Shown here piece by piece: positions 41,916-53,097 of a DNA stretch of 64,000 bases. The translations under genes were made by a program, and so were the position numbers. The notes below the pieces were generated by a model. The model worked only from the letters and a program-made list of their open reading frames with translations. It did not search any database and was not told the origin of the DNA. Numbering within the stretch: the stretch's first letter is position 1; each line of letters starts with the position of its first letter. This DNA comes from Rhodocollybia butyracea (lineage: Eukaryota; Basidiomycota; Agaricomycetes; Agaricales; Omphalotaceae), in contig JADNRY010000226.1 of the NCBI GenBank assembly GCA_015501585.1, positions 1 to 64,000 on the forward strand. Direction: 5' to 3'.

Positions 41916-43235
41916 TCACTCTTTCCACTTCATGTCTGTCATCTTCTTTCCTAACGTCTCTAGCTTCTCTAAAAACCACTTGTCCAGGACACTCCAGAAG
42001 TCTTGACCTTTGGGCACACGGCCCGCCGTTGCAGGCTTTATCTTGCGCTTCTTCATCCCAGCAGCAGGCTGACTGAACTCATCATCGTTGTCCGGTTCAC
42101 CTTCTTCATCAACCCATACAGCATTCGGGTTCTGGTGGATGAAGTGCCGCTGCAATGAAAATCATTAATCGAAACACAAAGTGCTCAGTTTACAGGAACA
42201 TACCAAAAGTATATTCCTATTGACGATAAGTTCACGGTTGTAAGCAGGACCTCCGGCACGCAGGTAAATACGGTTCATGTGGCTGGTGAATTTGACAACA
42301 CTGAGGCCTTTACCCATCCCATCGTGAAGCTACAAGTAAACAATTAGCCCTGTGGACAGGCCCAATGATCAGGTATCTCTCACATGCTGGCGCAGTCCAT
42401 TTTGTACTGAGGAGCTTTGCTTTATGGTGACTCGTTCTAAGACCTTCTCATACGCAGGAACCCCAAAGATGTTGTCGAAGCCATACTGAGTGGCGTTTTT
42501 CTTTATATCGTCCTAAAAATCGGTGAGCATAGGTTATATGACTTCACGGTGGGTCACATACAAAGGTGTCTGCGCTCAAGTCTTGATAGCAGGTGCGCAA
42601 AGGATCATAGATCAAATCCTGAACGATGGCACGGACAGTTTTCTGGAAACCACTTCTTGAGCATCGAGGTGAACGTTATGGGGAATAACTCACATTTTGG
42701 TTAGGAGTCAACGCGAATGTCTGCTCTAGCCTGATTTGCAAGTCTCGGAGCATCCTCCGAAGGGTCTCAGTGTTGTTTTGGTCTTCGACGATTTTTGGGT
42801 TGTTGTACATCTCAAAATGAATTGACATTTCATAGAGCTTTACAAGCAGGTCAGGCTTGGTGATACCCCCGTCGACTGCAGCAAACTATGCGGGGTCATG
42901 AGCAAGTAAAAACGCAAGGACACTAAGCAACGTACTTTGGCCATAACGTGTAGTTTTTTCCTTTGATTCTCTGTCAACTTGTGTTCTAGGGCAAGGTTGT
43001 CGATGAAGAGAGGCTTGACAATAGGAGTTGTGTCAAAGGAAGTTGGTGATCCAGAGACAGCCGGCGGTGACTCAGTGCTATGGTAGGGAAGAATAGGAGC
43101 CGACGATGGTGTATACGGGCTAGAACCTCCTGTCTGACCTGACGGCGACGGGGTATAAGGCATATAGGAGCCTGACGACGGTGCGTAGGGTGTGTGTGGT
43201 GGGAAGCGTTGGACAGGAAAGTCATCGTCGGCCAT
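41916..43235 (-). CDS. 353-aa protein of the TET/JBP-linked block, unknown function
   Basis: Six exons: 43235-42936, 42885-42694, 42642-42562, 42512-42384, 42329-42204 and 42149-41916. They sum to 1062 nt in one frame with GT-AG junctions. The N-terminus is a Pro/Ser/Tyr-rich linker (TPYAPSSGSYMPYTP). It is followed by a helical part (LEHKLTENQRKKLHVMAK) and a middle part with TVRAIVQDLIYDP. The end is basic (GMKKRKIKPATAGRVPKG, a possible nuclear localisation signal) and Trp-containing (DFWSVLDKWFLEKLE). After the stop, a further open piece (DHWNRFINECRRLDEAGFDS, to about 41688) follows a CAG acceptor, but the frame does not join cleanly, so the last exon or a frame error is unresolved. The gene is divergent from the coiled-coil gene at 43484. 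I suspect a DNA-binding or accessory factor, from context only. Confidence 0.65.
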
Positions 43236-43483
43236 GCTGAAAGCTGGTGAATTTTGTTGGGTAGGTTCTGACGGGCTGTCCCCATATTTTTGAGCCTTTT
43301 ATATGGATTTGGGAGTAACGTGCCAGCGTCGCGAAAAACGCGCTGTTGAACGTTAAACAAAGAAGATTCTCGTGCTCTGAACGTGACCACCAGACGGGTA
43401 TAAAACCTGAAGGTCTCGCATTTTGAAAGCCCCATCCACTCCACGGTTTAGCTGTTAACGCTTCAGTTTTTTTTTGCTCTTCA
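43236..43483. promoter_or_regulatory. Divergent promoter between the two small genes
   Basis: A 248-bp gap separates the starts of the minus-strand gene (43235) and the plus-strand gene (43484). A pyrimidine-rich tract (CAGTTTTTTTTTGCTCTTC) lies just before the plus-strand ATG, as is common near fungal transcription starts. No clear TATA. Confidence 0.45.
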
Positions 43484-44311
43484 ATGTCGAATAGTTATCA
43501 AACTGTATGTGCCTTGCCCATTAAAGATGCTAGCAGCATTCTAATCTTTTCATCTGACAGCCCTGCTCGATAACGCCTCTCTGTACCATCGGTGGCAACA
43601 AAAATACCTTCACAATCTACGAGGATGTTGTTCAGACCCCAGCCCCTAACAAACGGAAGCGTACCAATGTTGAGGGCCAGCTACCAACACCTCCGTCGGC
43701 CTCGACTTTGACCTCAATTAGCAGCTCTGTTAGCTCGCCCTTATGGTATGTTAGTTCTTCTCCATGTTACCAATATGGGTATTGACCACCCTTAAAGGGA
43801 GTCTGAGGAAACGAAGTTGAAAGAGACACAGCATCGGTTGGCACAAACACAGTCTGAGCTCAAGGTGATGAAATATGCGTACAAGTTGCTCATGTGCAGA
43901 GGCAGTCCTGCTCAGGCAAAGGAGCTCAAAGACAAGGTACGCGAGTTGGAGACCCGGCTTGCAGCAAAAGAGGAGGATATACAGAACTTAGAGGGGAACA
44001 ATGAAGCTTTGCAGGCTTCAATCGACTTCAGCTACCAGGATAACACCTGGCGCAACGAGGAGCTGCGCCATGTGCAGAAGTTGCTTGCAGAGACCCGTGA
44101 AGAGTTGGCCAGCGCTAGGGCGGCCCTTTCGATGTCCTCACGGCTTGCCTTTCTTCTCATCTCGCCTGCATTTCAACACATCGGAAACCCAGGGCATAAT
44201 CAGGAAGGAAGGAAGGAAGGAAGGAAGTTTCAGGAAAGATTGGAAGAGGCGATTAGTGGTTTGGAAGCTATGAGTAGGGAGCAGGAGGAGGCAGCTGTCA
44301 CCAGTGAATAA
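43484..44311 (+). CDS. 239-aa coiled-coil protein of the TET/JBP-linked block
   Basis: Three exons, 43484-43504, 43561-43745 and 43798-44311, sum to 720 nt. The N-terminus reads MSNSYQTPCSITPLCTIGGN. A basic NKRKRTN cluster (possible nuclear signal) and a Ser/Thr/Pro linker follow. From about residue 73 the protein is strongly helical with heptad-like spacing (KDKVRELETRLAAKEED, then LRHVQKLLAETREEL), predicting a coiled coil. A GGAA tetranucleotide run at 44203-44224 encodes QEGRKEGRK and may be unstable. Divergent from the gene at 41916-43235 and convergent with the dioxygenase gene, 185 bp away. The pairing suggests a partner protein that dimerises; function unknown. Confidence 0.7.
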
Positions 44312-44496
44312 CTCTGAAAATACTCTTTATACTGTGAACGTATATCTCTCTATCGAATGTCCAGATCTTTCTATGATTTTCTACATTGAACATGTAAGCG
44401 CTGTGTACAATTAAAAATATCGATGCTTTTACAAAGGAATGTAAGAACATAAGGTTTATTGGGATCGAAACTGAAGCTACGTAATCCTGCTATGCT

Positions 44497-46309
44497 CTAG
44501 TTACCCTTCCAACGACCTGCTTGAATATCCGCCCATTTAGAGAACATATGAAGACCGCTTTCCCATTTCCCTCGTCGTTCAGCGTTGCGTTTTGAGCGTT
44601 GAGATGCAGTAGCCCGGAGGTCGAAGTCAACATCGCTTTGGAACCCATTTTCAACCCAACGGAACAACCCAGCTGACGAGTATTGGATGAATGAATAATG
44701 TTCTTCCCCAGGTGCAATAGGGACGTTGGAGTGCACAAGCAGGGCGGAAGGAATGAGAATGGTGGACCCCGGAGGGAAACGTATAAATAAGCCAAGATCC
44801 CACAGGATGAGGTGTCCCCCAAGCGTGTGGTCAAAGTTGCCGAGTGCAGTGATAGAGCACCAACCAAAACAAAGATTGGCTGCGTCTACATGGGGGAAAG
44901 TGACGGAGAAGGGGCCAAAGTTGATTGTGCATGCAGCCCATGCGTTGTTTTTGAAGAGACGGTGAAGGTTTGGATTCCAGTCGAAGAGTTTGTCCAATGT
45001 AGCCTTGCAGTAGGCATAGCACTGGTACGCATACGCCATAAAAAGGCCTAGGGCACGCGTCAGAGCCAGCAAAAAACTAAGTACAAGTAAGAAACTCACA
45101 GTTGGCATAGCCTGATATCCGTGCGAAACAATTGAGACTTAGGAGAGCGAACATTATGTTGAAGTCTGCTGGACTGGTTTGCCTCAGGTTACCCGGTTCC
45201 TAAAATGCGAAGTTAGCTGGGGGTATGCTCAGAGAGTTGAAGCCTCACTTTCGAACCTCCGCCGAAACTGACTCCGAAAGCAACAGCAGGACAGTCCGCA
45301 CGACGGTGGTTGGCTTGCTTTTCACTGAATGTAAGGTCCGCTCGAGCCTGACGAATAGCTTTGGTAGCCGTATCGTTTACTGCCTCAAGCCACTTAGTAT
45401 CTTGCGGATGGCTACCGACAACGCCAGAAACAATGCCGTCAGAGTCGAGAAGCGCATACGTTTGGCTAAGGTTGAAGGTGAGAAAGAGAAACAAACAAAA
45501 GATCGGAAAAAACACGCACCCAGGCTCCGCGACAAACTCTACCAGCCCCTCTGCCTCCAGCTCTGCAACCGAGGAATGCACACGTGAAAACTGCTGCTTC
45601 TTGCCTGTATATCCACCCGAACCAATCGCCGCATCCTCTGACAGTGAAAAAACCTCAGAGGGGAGGGAAGCTGATGCTGCAAGACATTGCTGAGCATGTT
45701 CAGAGATCTCTCGGTGCTGCCCTTCCTGGTTCTTTGCTGCACAATCCAGTTTTCGCTTTTGGCGATTCTTGGCATCCTTCAAGGCGCTTTTTTCCTTCTT
45801 GGTGCGATGGGGGCCTACACTGGCCTGTGGAACGGATGAGGGAGCTGGTTGGAATGAGGACGGAGGTTCGGGTATAAGGTCGAGGACAAATTGATACGGT
45901 GACGCATCACCCAAGCTGCCATGGCTAGGGACCGGTTTGTTATCAACCTCGGGGTTGTCCTGAAGGTTGTCGGATCGTTCGGCGTCCTCCTGTGCACGTA
46001 GCTGAGCCACAACCCGGTCTTTGAGGTGAAACGGCCGTCGCGTTCGTACAGATTCCATGGCCTGAGCTTTAATGCCATTGACACCCCATGGAGAATATGA
46101 GCGTCCGCTTTGCGTTACTGGAAAAACGCAGGTGAGAAGAAGTTTTTGAAAAAGCACAAAAGAAGCGGAACGGGCTCAGAAACGTCGACAATCGAAGGCT
46201 GCCTGCAGTTTGGCTCCTAAGTTGGACCCTCCCTGCTAGCTCCACCAACGACTTTGACAAGGGAGCAAGGAGAATACAGCAGGGCAAACAAAACAGAAAG
46301 CTTACCCAT
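44497..46309 (-). CDS. TET/JBP-like 2OG-Fe(II) dioxygenase
   Basis: Five exons: 46309-46306, 46117-45520, 45465-45249, 45199-45100 and 45047-44497. They total 1470 nt in frame, or 489 aa; a 4-nt first exon (ATGG) is followed by a 188-nt intron. Residues 1 to about 150 are basic and low-complexity (KKEKSALKDAKNRQKRK). The C-terminal third is the double-stranded beta-helix: FPHVDAANLCFGW gives the HxD pair (His359, Asp361), and GSTILIPSALLVHSNV gives the distal His412. This strand order (GGHLILWDLG, FPPGSTILIPSALLVHSN, HYSFIQY, GLFRWVENGF) is that of the fungal TET/JBP family, which oxidises 5-methylcytosine in DNA with Fe(II), 2-oxoglutarate and O2 in the nucleus. At His423 I expect Arg, the 2OG ligand of relatives (ERYSF type). 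The codon is CAT, one transition from CGT. Activity may be lost. The start has a good context (CACAGCCATGG). Confidence 0.8.
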
Positions 46310-46488
46310 GGCTGTGATCACCGATAAGGGATACCGTTGAAAGGTTGCGGTGGTTGATTCAGAAGAGAGCAACATTATAAAGGGTCGTGCTCATGATCAC
46401 CTGATGTGACAACGCGTATTCCTTATGACTTAACCGCAATGGGTGCATTTTGAACACGAAAGGTTGCACTGTCCCCGGCTTCTTCTTC
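46310..46488. other. Short spacer between the dioxygenase and the transposase-like gene
   Basis: A gap of 179 bp holds the dioxygenase promoter and the 3' end of the gene upstream of it. Such tight packing of same-strand genes is unusual in this otherwise gene-poor window and suits a mobile unit. Confidence 0.5.
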
Positions 46489-49400
46489 CTAAGGAGCTCC
46501 TCGAGTTGGTGTTTGCGGATGAGATCCTTGACCTGTGAGCTGGTCTATTGAAAACGGCCCTTGGTCGAAGTAATGAGGTCCTGTCGGCGTGTGTTCCACA
46601 AAATGAGCCGATGGGCTCACTGTGTAAGGATGCGAATGATCTTGTGCAGCACCATTGTGCAGGGAGTGATGGCTGTGTGCGTTGGAAACGAGTGAGCTTC
46701 TGGCTGAGATGTGTGGTGCTGAGTGAAACGAAATGGGCGATGGAAATGTATGGCCGTAATAAAGGGAATGACCGGGAAAGTCCATAGTTGGATTTTCCCT
46801 GTCTTGCGGAGCACTAAGCGACGGTGCAAGGAGCTGAACAGGATCACCCGAAGTGAACATAGGGGCTCCCGAACCAGCAATCGGCTGCGGAGAATGGATG
46901 TGGGATTGGGTTTCCTGAGGCTGAGCGAAATTGTATGGAGATGGATGGGACATGTTTGAGTAGGGGCTGTGGCGAGGTAAGGGTTGTGTGCGATAGGAAG
47001 AGGGCGGTCGTCCGGAGGATGTGCCTTGATGGAAAAGTGGGGCTGGTGTGTGCGAGCTGGAAAGAAGAGTTGATTTGGAACGAGCTGTGGGTCGGGTTGT
47101 CAAGTATACAGACGGGTTGGGAGCGGCTTGATGTGAGGGTACCAGAGGGGATTGCGCTCGGGAACCTGATGAAATCGGCAAAGAAGCTGGCTTTGAGACT
47201 TTGGCTTTGGGGTTTTCCGCATCCCATTCACGAACTGCACTGGCTTGGAGGATATGATCGGAAACCAAAGGCTGGGCTGCAATTCGGAAGCGCTGAACAT
47301 ATTTGGCATCTCGCATTTGCGCTGTGTTCAGTACAAGATCCTGGACATTTCCCCGATGGTTAATACGGCCTTTGAGATGAACTGTTTGTTCTTGCTCTTG
47401 TCGGACAGCTAGATCATGTTCAATGGTGCATGGGTTACGGGAGCAATCGTGCTGGGTATTGACTGTACAAAGTAGCTTCTACTCCTCTGGTAAGTGGCGG
47501 GATAAAAAAAACAAGCAGATAAAAATGTACTTCAGGTTCAACTAAATGGAAGCTGTTCGAGGAGAGTAGACGAGGCATCCCATGTACAGATACTTGTGGT
47601 CCAACCTTGTGACCTTCCAATAGTACAGCATCTGCGGTCTTGTGTGCTGTATCAGGGCGATAGCGCCATAAGACCTCCTTCACCTGAGCAATCTCAACTC
47701 CATCAACTGCGTTCCCAGATTCAATGTTCTGGCAAGCAACATAGCTTCCCGGCATACACTTGTCAAGATTCTCCAGCACCAGATCTTTAGCGCGATGGAA
47801 TGTTGCATTTGATTTCTCGTCAGCCTCAAAAATAGGAGACATGGGGACGTGTCTACCAGAGAAAGTGTTTTGCCATTTTTGTGCAGTCGTACTGCTGTCT
47901 AAAGTACAAGTACCTGTTGGGAATAAGTATGTGAGAAACGAGGGTATGGATACAAATTTACCAGGAGAGGCAGTAAAAGTAGGAGGAACGAGACCCAAAT
48001 AATGCCCGATAGTACTCAATGAGTGGTCAACCAACTCGACAGTGCTGGGACCAGCCTTCATGAGATGGTCAGGATCAAAAACCCCAAAGCGATAATACCG
48101 TTGATTCACGGTCACTCTATCCGTTTGAGGAAGACAAGTATCAAGGAACTTCTGGTCACCCTCAGGATCAACAGGGATCTTGTCTCGGTCTAAGAAGAGT
48201 GCGCCACTAAGCATGTGGCGAAGACGGTTTTGTTTCGCAAATGCGATGGCGATATCGCGAGACGGAGCTTGTCGGTTGGAGTGAACACTCTGCGCGCGGA
48301 TAACAGCGTTGAAGGACTCAAAACCTTCAGTAGCAAAAAGCATGGCAGGACCGAAACGGCGGATGTGTTCTGGAAGGTGAACGAGGATATGAAATTTAGG
48401 TTTGTTGAACCAGCGAATAGTCCAATGTCCTACGCAGAGGAGAAAGTGCTGTATTTCGTTCTCTAACGTTGTCTAGTGAAGTAGAGTCAGAATATATATT
48501 AGATTTGCATGCAGTAGGGACGTTACCAGGTATGACTTCAGCTCTAAAATTTCAGGTTGCCATATCAAAGGTATGAGCTTTGACAGTGCAACCCACGTCG
48601 CATAGCAATCTGCAGAGACAAAGTCCTTCAAGATAAAAGGAGCTACCTGAGCCACCTTTCGGAAATCAGAGCCTGTGAGAGAACCGTAATGGTTGACAAG
48701 CGTGGCCCCAGCAAGCTTGGAATCCAGGCCTAACCCGTCAACGTCAAGAGAGGACAGGCGAATGATCAACTCCTTTTGCTTCTCTGGGTTTTTCTTGATT
48801 TGATTCTCAATGGCATCGCGCCAGAGATACTTTACAAATCCAAGTAAAATCACATGAAGTATCTCCACCGGCGTGTCGGAATGAGGATCCAAGCCTGTAT
48901 GTAGAGTATCAGTAAATGAGCATGAACATAGGAGTAACGAGTCACCTCGAAGTCTCCATACAGGGCTCATGGTGTCAGGAGGCAGATCAGAAATGATCTT
49001 TGCGGTTATATTAGAGACTCCGCGTCATCGTTTGTATGAGTCAAGTAGTCGTTCAATGAAGAAGTTCTGGAAGGTGTCTTTGATGCCGGTTACGGTTCGC
49101 ATCTCCTTGATTTTTGAGCCCAATCCCGGACTCTGAGCTGTTAGAAATTGTGTCTTGAGGATCTGGATGCTTTCGGCCTTGACTCTCGGGGTTCCGGGCT
49201 GAAAGTCAATCAGATGGATATAAGCCATGCGAAACAATTCTGCCACCTTGACAAAAGCCTTGACACGTTCAGTCATTGCTGCCAACCCCTCTTTAAACTT
49301 CCGACGCCCTTTTCCAGTCTTCTTATCTGGCGTGGAGTTGCCCGAACCTATAGAGTTGATATCGGAATCTTCATCAGTGTTATCAGGCTCAGCTTGTGTG

Positions 49401-51483
49401 TGAAGTGAACGGCCAGCTGAATCTTCCGCTTTTGAGTCTTTCCCTTTCACTCCACATACTCGACAAAAGAATTTCCCCCACAAACCAATGTGACATGCAA
49501 ACTCGCTTTGCATGGGGTTATCACCGAGAAGCGCAAGAACGCATGGGATTAACAAGACCTTTGACTCGGTAACACAATCCCAAGCCCATATCCCATGTTC
49601 CTGTGCATCACTTCAAGAGAATATGTGAACAAGCTGGAAAAGAAGAAGTAAACAACCCAAACCTCATCTGATCTGAAATGCCATCCAACATTTCAAGAGG
49701 GGGCGCGATATTTGATGTAGACAAAAAATGAATATTATACTCCTTTGACGATTCAGCACGTGGAAGACCAGCGGCAGTGAATAAGAAGCTGTTGTGCTTG
49801 TTCCACTTTTTGGAAGTGTTGCCTGAAGTGTCGTCGCAGTAAAGCCAGATTGGAAAGGAGAGACAGGGAGCACCGTTAGCGCGTTCACGCCAGGGGTTCC
49901 CCAAGACTGGATTGGTCAGCTTCCAGTTTTCAACGGTATGCGGTGTGGTTGATATATCGATAGAATCTATTTCATTGTGAGTGCTATCAGCGTGTTTGAG
50001 AGAAAATAATAATACCTTCAATGTTTGAGACATTCTCAAAGCCAGGATAAGAAGCAGTGTCCGAAAGAAGCTGAGGAAAGTTTTTTAGGAGCTCTTCCTC
50101 TCCAACGGTGATCTCTCCACCTCCTTGTACAACTCTCCATGATTTTCGAACTCCTTCCCTGACGACTTCTTCCATAGCCCAGCATCGCACGTAATGGCGC
50201 GGACCATGCATGAACCAGCGGTGAGGCATACATATCTTTCCACTGCGAAGCATAGCCGGCTCAAAAATATAGTAGTCTACACTACCAACGCGCAGCATTG
50301 GCCCCATTTCATCATCCGGTATCTCATGTAGCCAGTGTGCGAATTGACGTGCCTCTGAGAGGTTTTGATCTACCGCTTCAGGATAGAATGAAAGATGCGG
50401 GCGTACTCGAGGGTTTGCCATTTCCTGCAAGTATGTGAGCGGTTAAAATTTTACAAGATTAGAAATCCAGACCTGCGAGATAATATCGGCTAAGCTATTG
50501 GTGTAGTATGTATGTCCAAGAGCTCCTTTGTACTTGATTGTCTGAATGCCATAGAGTGTCTGTAATTTTTTATCAACCTCGTTCATCTTTTTAACTGAAG
50601 GAGTATCATCAACCCCGGATACTTTGAGCATCCATAGAAAGAGGTCCAGCTGTCGTGTAGAAAATACCGAGCGAGGAAGATGCATGAGGATGTCAATGGT
50701 ACACTCCTTAGATTAGAATAAAAATCAGCCCGGAAGATAGTATACAGGAAGTTAATGCTTTACCGTTCTGTTGTTCCAAGGAAACCATTCACGCGACCTG
50801 GAATCCGTAGTGCGAGGGCGTTTGTGATTGAGTCCGTTTGGATTGAATGCATCGTCTCCTTTGGGGGTTTGAAGTTAGCAGGGTGAATGCATGGTTATCC
50901 TTGTACCTACCTCTACTCTCATTGACCTTGCTTAAATCCTCAGTTTCTGAATCAGATCCATCTGAAGCCTCATTGGGAGGCTCCTCATCTGAGTCAATGT
51001 TATCAGGCCCATACTCATACACTCCAAGCATGTAATCGCTGAGAGCTTGTATTTCCTCAGCTTGACGAGACCCCGAAAATTGAGGATCCATTTCGTCCAG
51101 CTGATCCCAGTTATATGACTGTAAAGGCTGATAGGCTGGCATAGAAATTTCAGGGAAAGAGTCCAGTGCAGGTAAGTTTTGCAGTGCAGCTGCGGGATCG
51201 TTACTGAGATAGGCCAGGAGACGTGTGGATACAAGGTCTGAAGCAGAATCGATGGGAACTGCTGGAGCAGGATGATTGAGACGCTGATGTGTACTGAGCT
51301 TATCGATATGCTTGGACGAAATAGCATGACGCCTGGCATTGCTGACTTTCTGATCACTGACGCGACAGACCTTGCACTCTACGCGCCATTCTCGCGATTT
51401 ATTGAAGGTTACGCGCCAGACAGCTAGATGAACTTATATTTAGCATCAATGCCGACATCGTCAAGGAAATCAAAGGCTTGCAT
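46489..51483 (-). pseudogene. Transposase-like gene with C2H2-like N-terminus, degraded
   Basis: Ten exons: 51483-50911, 50858-50764, 50706-50473, 50424-50016, 49966-49663, 49610-48946, 48894-48527, 48472-47962, 47913-47531 and 47478-46489. The N-terminus has a Cys pair and later His (WRVECKVCRVSDQKV, then ARRHAISSKH), like one C2H2 finger. Then come WFPWNNRTECTIDILMHL, PIWLYCDDTSGN, HGIWAWDCVTES, a CRVCGVKG motif, DTPVEILHVILLGFVKYLW and GFESFNAVIRAQSVHSNRQA. These segments belong to a multicopy Agaricomycete family often found beside TET/JBP genes. I take it for a DNA-transposase class, but cannot name the superfamily or point to the catalytic triad. Lesions are an in-frame TGA at 49025-49027 and a frame break near 51425 that separates the likely start (MQAFDFLDDVGIDAKYKFI) from the finger. 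The Pro/Ser/His-rich C-terminus is open to the stop at 46489. Confidence 0.65.
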
Positions 51484-51808
51484 TCATCCTCGAAACCTTC
51501 AGGCTTTATTGAGACACGCCGTGACATCACAACTTAATTTGGAAGGAGGGCGGCTGAGTGAGCGCAGGGGATTTCGTCCCAGGTGCAGCCAAGTGGTTGC
51601 TGCAGTCTGAAACCAATAAAATTTGCATTCTAGTACTATTTACGCTGTTTGAAACCTGGTTTGAAATTTTTGAAAAAAAGGCCCAAAATTAAACTGATGC
51701 GCGGCACTGCGGCCGGCGGATAAACCTAGCGCATCTGAGCGTCTGGCCGTGTAGTCAAAGAAGAATGTCGGTGACTCCGAATCGACTTCGAAGCACCAAA
51801 AACGCTAA

Positions 51809-51898
51809 TGACCCCGACCCGGATTGAACGGATGACCTTGAGGAAACGCTGCTACACGGATACTGGAATCTCACGCTCTACCGCTGAGCTACGGGGTC
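51809..51898 (-). tRNA. tRNA-Trp (CCA) with intron
   Basis: The acceptor stem GACCCCG/CGGGGTC pairs at all seven positions, the D-stem is GCTC/GAGC, the anticodon loop starts TTCCAG with anticodon CCA (51864-51866), and the T-arm is ATCCG-TTCAATC-CGGGT. A is the discriminator. An intron of about 18 nt follows position 37, as in many fungal tRNA-Trp genes. The anticodon stem TGAGA/CCTCA has one A-C mismatch next to the loop. A and B boxes (TAGCTCAGCGG and GTTCAATCC) are intact. Confidence 0.93.
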
Positions 51899-51899
51899 A

Positions 51900-53097
51900 C
51901 TTAGGCCATTATGAGAATAGCTATTGGTAACAGCAGGAGTTGGATATCGTTGTGCCACTTCGATGCCTTGGTTCGTTTTCAGTCAGCGGAACAGAAAAAA
52001 AACGAAACAAATTCCCACCGAGCGCGAGTCCAAACGCCGACCATCCAACCCGATGCTATTCAATGCTGCCTTCATTTATTGTGTGCTCCGGAGCGATACT
52101 CCTTCTTTTCTCGCGTCCTCTGATACCCTCTTGCATCTTTTATCTGCTCCAGCCGTAAGCTGATATTGTTATCCATAACCAAAATCGCCTCTAGTAATCC
52201 TACATTTCGCTTCAAAGGCGTCATGAGATCTCATACTATACTCCGAGTCGAGTCGAGGAGCTTCAGGCCAGGCCTAGTCGTGTGCGAGTCGAGACTCAAT
52301 ATCAATATTCAATGTCCCAAAGGCATGCTATTATGCGCTCAGTAGTTGCCCCAGCCTGCTGCCGCGTGGGCTTCTAAAGCTCTCGCTAGCCTCACTTACC
52401 TGGAATTCCATTAACTTTTGCTAATTGCAAGTAGAATTACTGCAGGGCATTGAAACTTCAAGCTTCAAGGGTTACCAAAGGCTCATCATGCATCAACGAA
52501 CCATTCGCGATAAGAGATGCAGTTCAAAAGTCAAGATGCCGTTTTTGCAGTACGACTTGTTCAAGCAGACGGAGGAGTGGCCTGTGGTTCCTTCATCTAT
52601 CATTCGGTTGCTCAAGCGCTCAACGTTCAAGCTTCAAGGCTCTGTTTTACAAATCTACTCCTTCCATACCAAGCGTAATGTATGCTATCGTCCTTCGGCG
52701 TGGACCGCTTGAGGTTTCGAGCATCTCACGTCAAACACGTACCGAAAGGATTTCTTTTTCCCCTTTTTCTCGTCCTTGCGTTTGTCCAACAAAGATGGCT
52801 TCTGTTGAGTGAACACTGGGTAAGGACGGAAAAGCAGTTCATGATTTAACAGTTCCATATCGAGCCACTTGATGGATGAATAACGACAACATGGTGATGA
52901 GGCAAGTTCAAGCTAGAGCTTTGGGAACCGCACTGCGACAAGAAAAAAATCAAGATAGAACAAGTTACAATGTTACTAATGATACATGCTACACAAGTAC
53001 ACAAGACAAGGTGATGATACAATGATTAGGAGTATGATATAGAGTTAAGGGGAGTTATTGTTCCGGACATGTTGAAATCGTTAGCGAAACTTGTCAA
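51900..53097. other. No gene recognised
   Basis: Only frames below about 120 codons, overlapping in several phases, without recognisable motifs. It includes the 3' flank of the BTG/TOB-like gene. Confidence 0.45.

Noticed and set aside
41300..51760. Terminal inverted repeats of the TET/JBP block
   Set aside because: I compared both margins by eye and found no convincing pair, so no termini are claimed.
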